The notes under the pieces: model-generated | Seen by the model: only the letters and a program-made list of their open reading frames with translations | The model's database searches: none | Told to the model about the DNA's origin: nothing | Translations under genes and position numbers: made by a program | Shown here: positions 63,437 to 64,000 of the stretch, piece by piece | How positions within the stretch are numbered: position 1 is the stretch's first letter | How the letters are laid out: the number at the start of each line of letters is the position of its first letter | Assembly (NCBI GenBank): GCA_030539295.1 | Contig: JAUNSJ010000017.1 | Span: 1 to 64,000, forward strand | Source: Planctomycetia bacterium | Lineage (GTDB): Bacteria > Planctomycetota > Planctomycetia > Pirellulales > Thermoguttaceae | Direction: 5' to 3' | Length of the DNA: 64,000 bases

Positions 63437-63470
63437 AAACTCCGAGAAGCTTTTTTCCCGGAGTTTTTTT
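63437..63470 (+). terminator. intrinsic terminator of tRNA-Ala
   Basis: AAACTCCG (63437-63444) pairs with CGGAGTTT (63459-63466); the T-run continues to 63470. Eight bases after the tRNA. Confidence 0.85.
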
Positions 63471-63598
63471 ATGCTCTATCCCCGTTTTTGCCCGATGATT
63501 TTCGGCCCAGGTGCCGTTCTGTGCGCTGACCGAATTTTGCCTGCCCCGAGTTGTGTGTTCTTCCTTAAAGATTTAGATTTAGGACCGGACTTAAAACG

Positions 63599-64000
63599 AT
63601 GAAATTATTCAATCAAAGGACCTTGGTACTCTGTTTTTCTTTTGCCGTAACCGCTTTTCTTGCCGGGGGTTTGCTCGTCGGCTGGCAGTTGCATAGCGAC
63701 TATCAGAAGAAGCTCAATGACAATAAATTTCTGGAGTCGCGGCTGGCGAGTATGCAGGAGGAAGAGTCGGACAGCGGCCCTGGCAAGCGGCGCAGTGTCC
63801 GCGTTGCTCCTGCGGAGCGTAAGAAATTGGGGTCAACGCGGTATTTTTCAGGGCGACTTGTGGAAATTCAGCGCTCGATTCTGGCCGCCGAGATTAACGG
63901 GCCAATCGTCGCCATGCCCGTTGAAGTGGGCCAGGCGGTGCAGAAGGACACAACGGTTATTGCGGAAGTGGATACAATCTGGTCGCATCTGGCCGCGGAA
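63599..64000 (+). CDS. RND efflux adaptor (membrane fusion protein), partial
   Basis: The first 134 codons only; the gene runs past the end of the window. MKLFNQRTLVLCFSFAVTAFLAGGLLVGW is an N-terminal anchor or signal, followed by a short charged coiled-coil stretch. Then comes the adaptor start RYFSGRLVEIQRSILAAEINGPIVAMPVEVGQAVQKDTTVIAEVD, the first lipoyl half-motif of AcrA/MexA-type proteins. It lacks the His-rich tracts of the adaptor at 56892, so it probably belongs to a separate pump whose permease lies to the right. Confidence 0.8.
   Translation, partial: MKLFNQRTLVLCFSFAVTAFLAGGLLVGWQLHSDYQKKLNDNKFLESRLASMQEEESDSGPGKRRSVRVAPAERKKLGSTRYFSGRLVEIQRSILAAEINGPIVAMPVEVGQAVQKDTTVIAEVDTIWSHLAAE

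Noticed and set aside
63372-63602. 76-codon frame starting within the tRNA
   Set aside because: It overlaps the tRNA and its terminator; a coincidental frame.

Overview
The window looks like chromosomal DNA of a planctomycete (Planctomycetota, probably order Pirellulales). Evidence: a DUF1559 protein with a prepilin-type N-terminus paired with a small regulatory-like lipoprotein, several secreted sugar-active enzymes, an HzsA-like haem protein, DciA next to gyrB, and above all a bacterial microcompartment (BMC) locus of the Planctomycetes-Verrucomicrobia (PV) type. Genes are mostly of moderate GC. The exceptions are AT-richer stretches in the glycosyltransferase cluster (about 18.0-22.3 kb) and in a repeat-bounded cassette (6.0-9.3 kb). 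Several promoters fit a sigma70 or extended -10 consensus, including an exact TTGACA-17-TATAAT.

Layout. 0-6 kb: DUF1559 pair, SGNH esterase, GH32/43-like propeller protein and an Asp-box sialidase-like protein (polysaccharide foraging). 6.0-9.35 kb: a DUF4838 gene bracketed by a perfect 80-bp direct repeat and by diverged direct and inverted repeat units. 9.3-12.7 kb (minus): SDR dehydrogenase, LptB-like ATPase with a long tail, deacetylase-like protein. 13-16 kb: outer-membrane-type protein and fmt. 16.2-16.5 kb: a 102-bp tandem repeat. 16.8-25.4 kb: six glycosyltransferases and a methyltransferase, then a GT8 gene (surface glycan synthesis). 25.5-35.5 kb: FliA/WhiG sigma factor, DUF4416, two envelope hypotheticals, a ketose 3-epimerase-like enzyme, a secreted glycosidase-like protein, a repeat protein, and a PLP-fold enzyme that seems to lack its Schiff-base lysine.

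35.7-43.5 kb: the BMC operon, in order pduL, BMC-H, BMC-H, ackA-like kinase, EutN, aldehyde dehydrogenase, EutN, an unfamiliar 264-aa protein, EutN, class II aldolase, BMC-T. By analogy with described PV compartments it should cleave L-fuculose- or L-rhamnulose-1-phosphate, oxidise lactaldehyde to lactyl-CoA, and recover ATP through lactyl phosphate. Rhamnulokinase (52.1 kb) could supply the substrate. Unusual points are a PduT-like BMC-T with a cysteine at the expected Fe-S pore position, the 264-aa protein with a possible encapsulation helix and RpiB-like C-terminus, hairpins in the three widest gaps of the operon, and no alcohol or lactate dehydrogenase within it.

43.7-64 kb: phenylacetate-CoA-ligase-like enzyme with a consensus promoter, Gfo/Idh/MocA oxidoreductase, dciA-gyrB, a Pro/Ala-rich membrane protein, ApbE, rhaB, an HzsA-like c-type haem protein, a heavy-metal RND efflux operon (His/Cys-rich small protein, CusB-like, CusA-like, TolC-like), tRNA-Ala(GGC), and the start of a second efflux adaptor that runs off the window.
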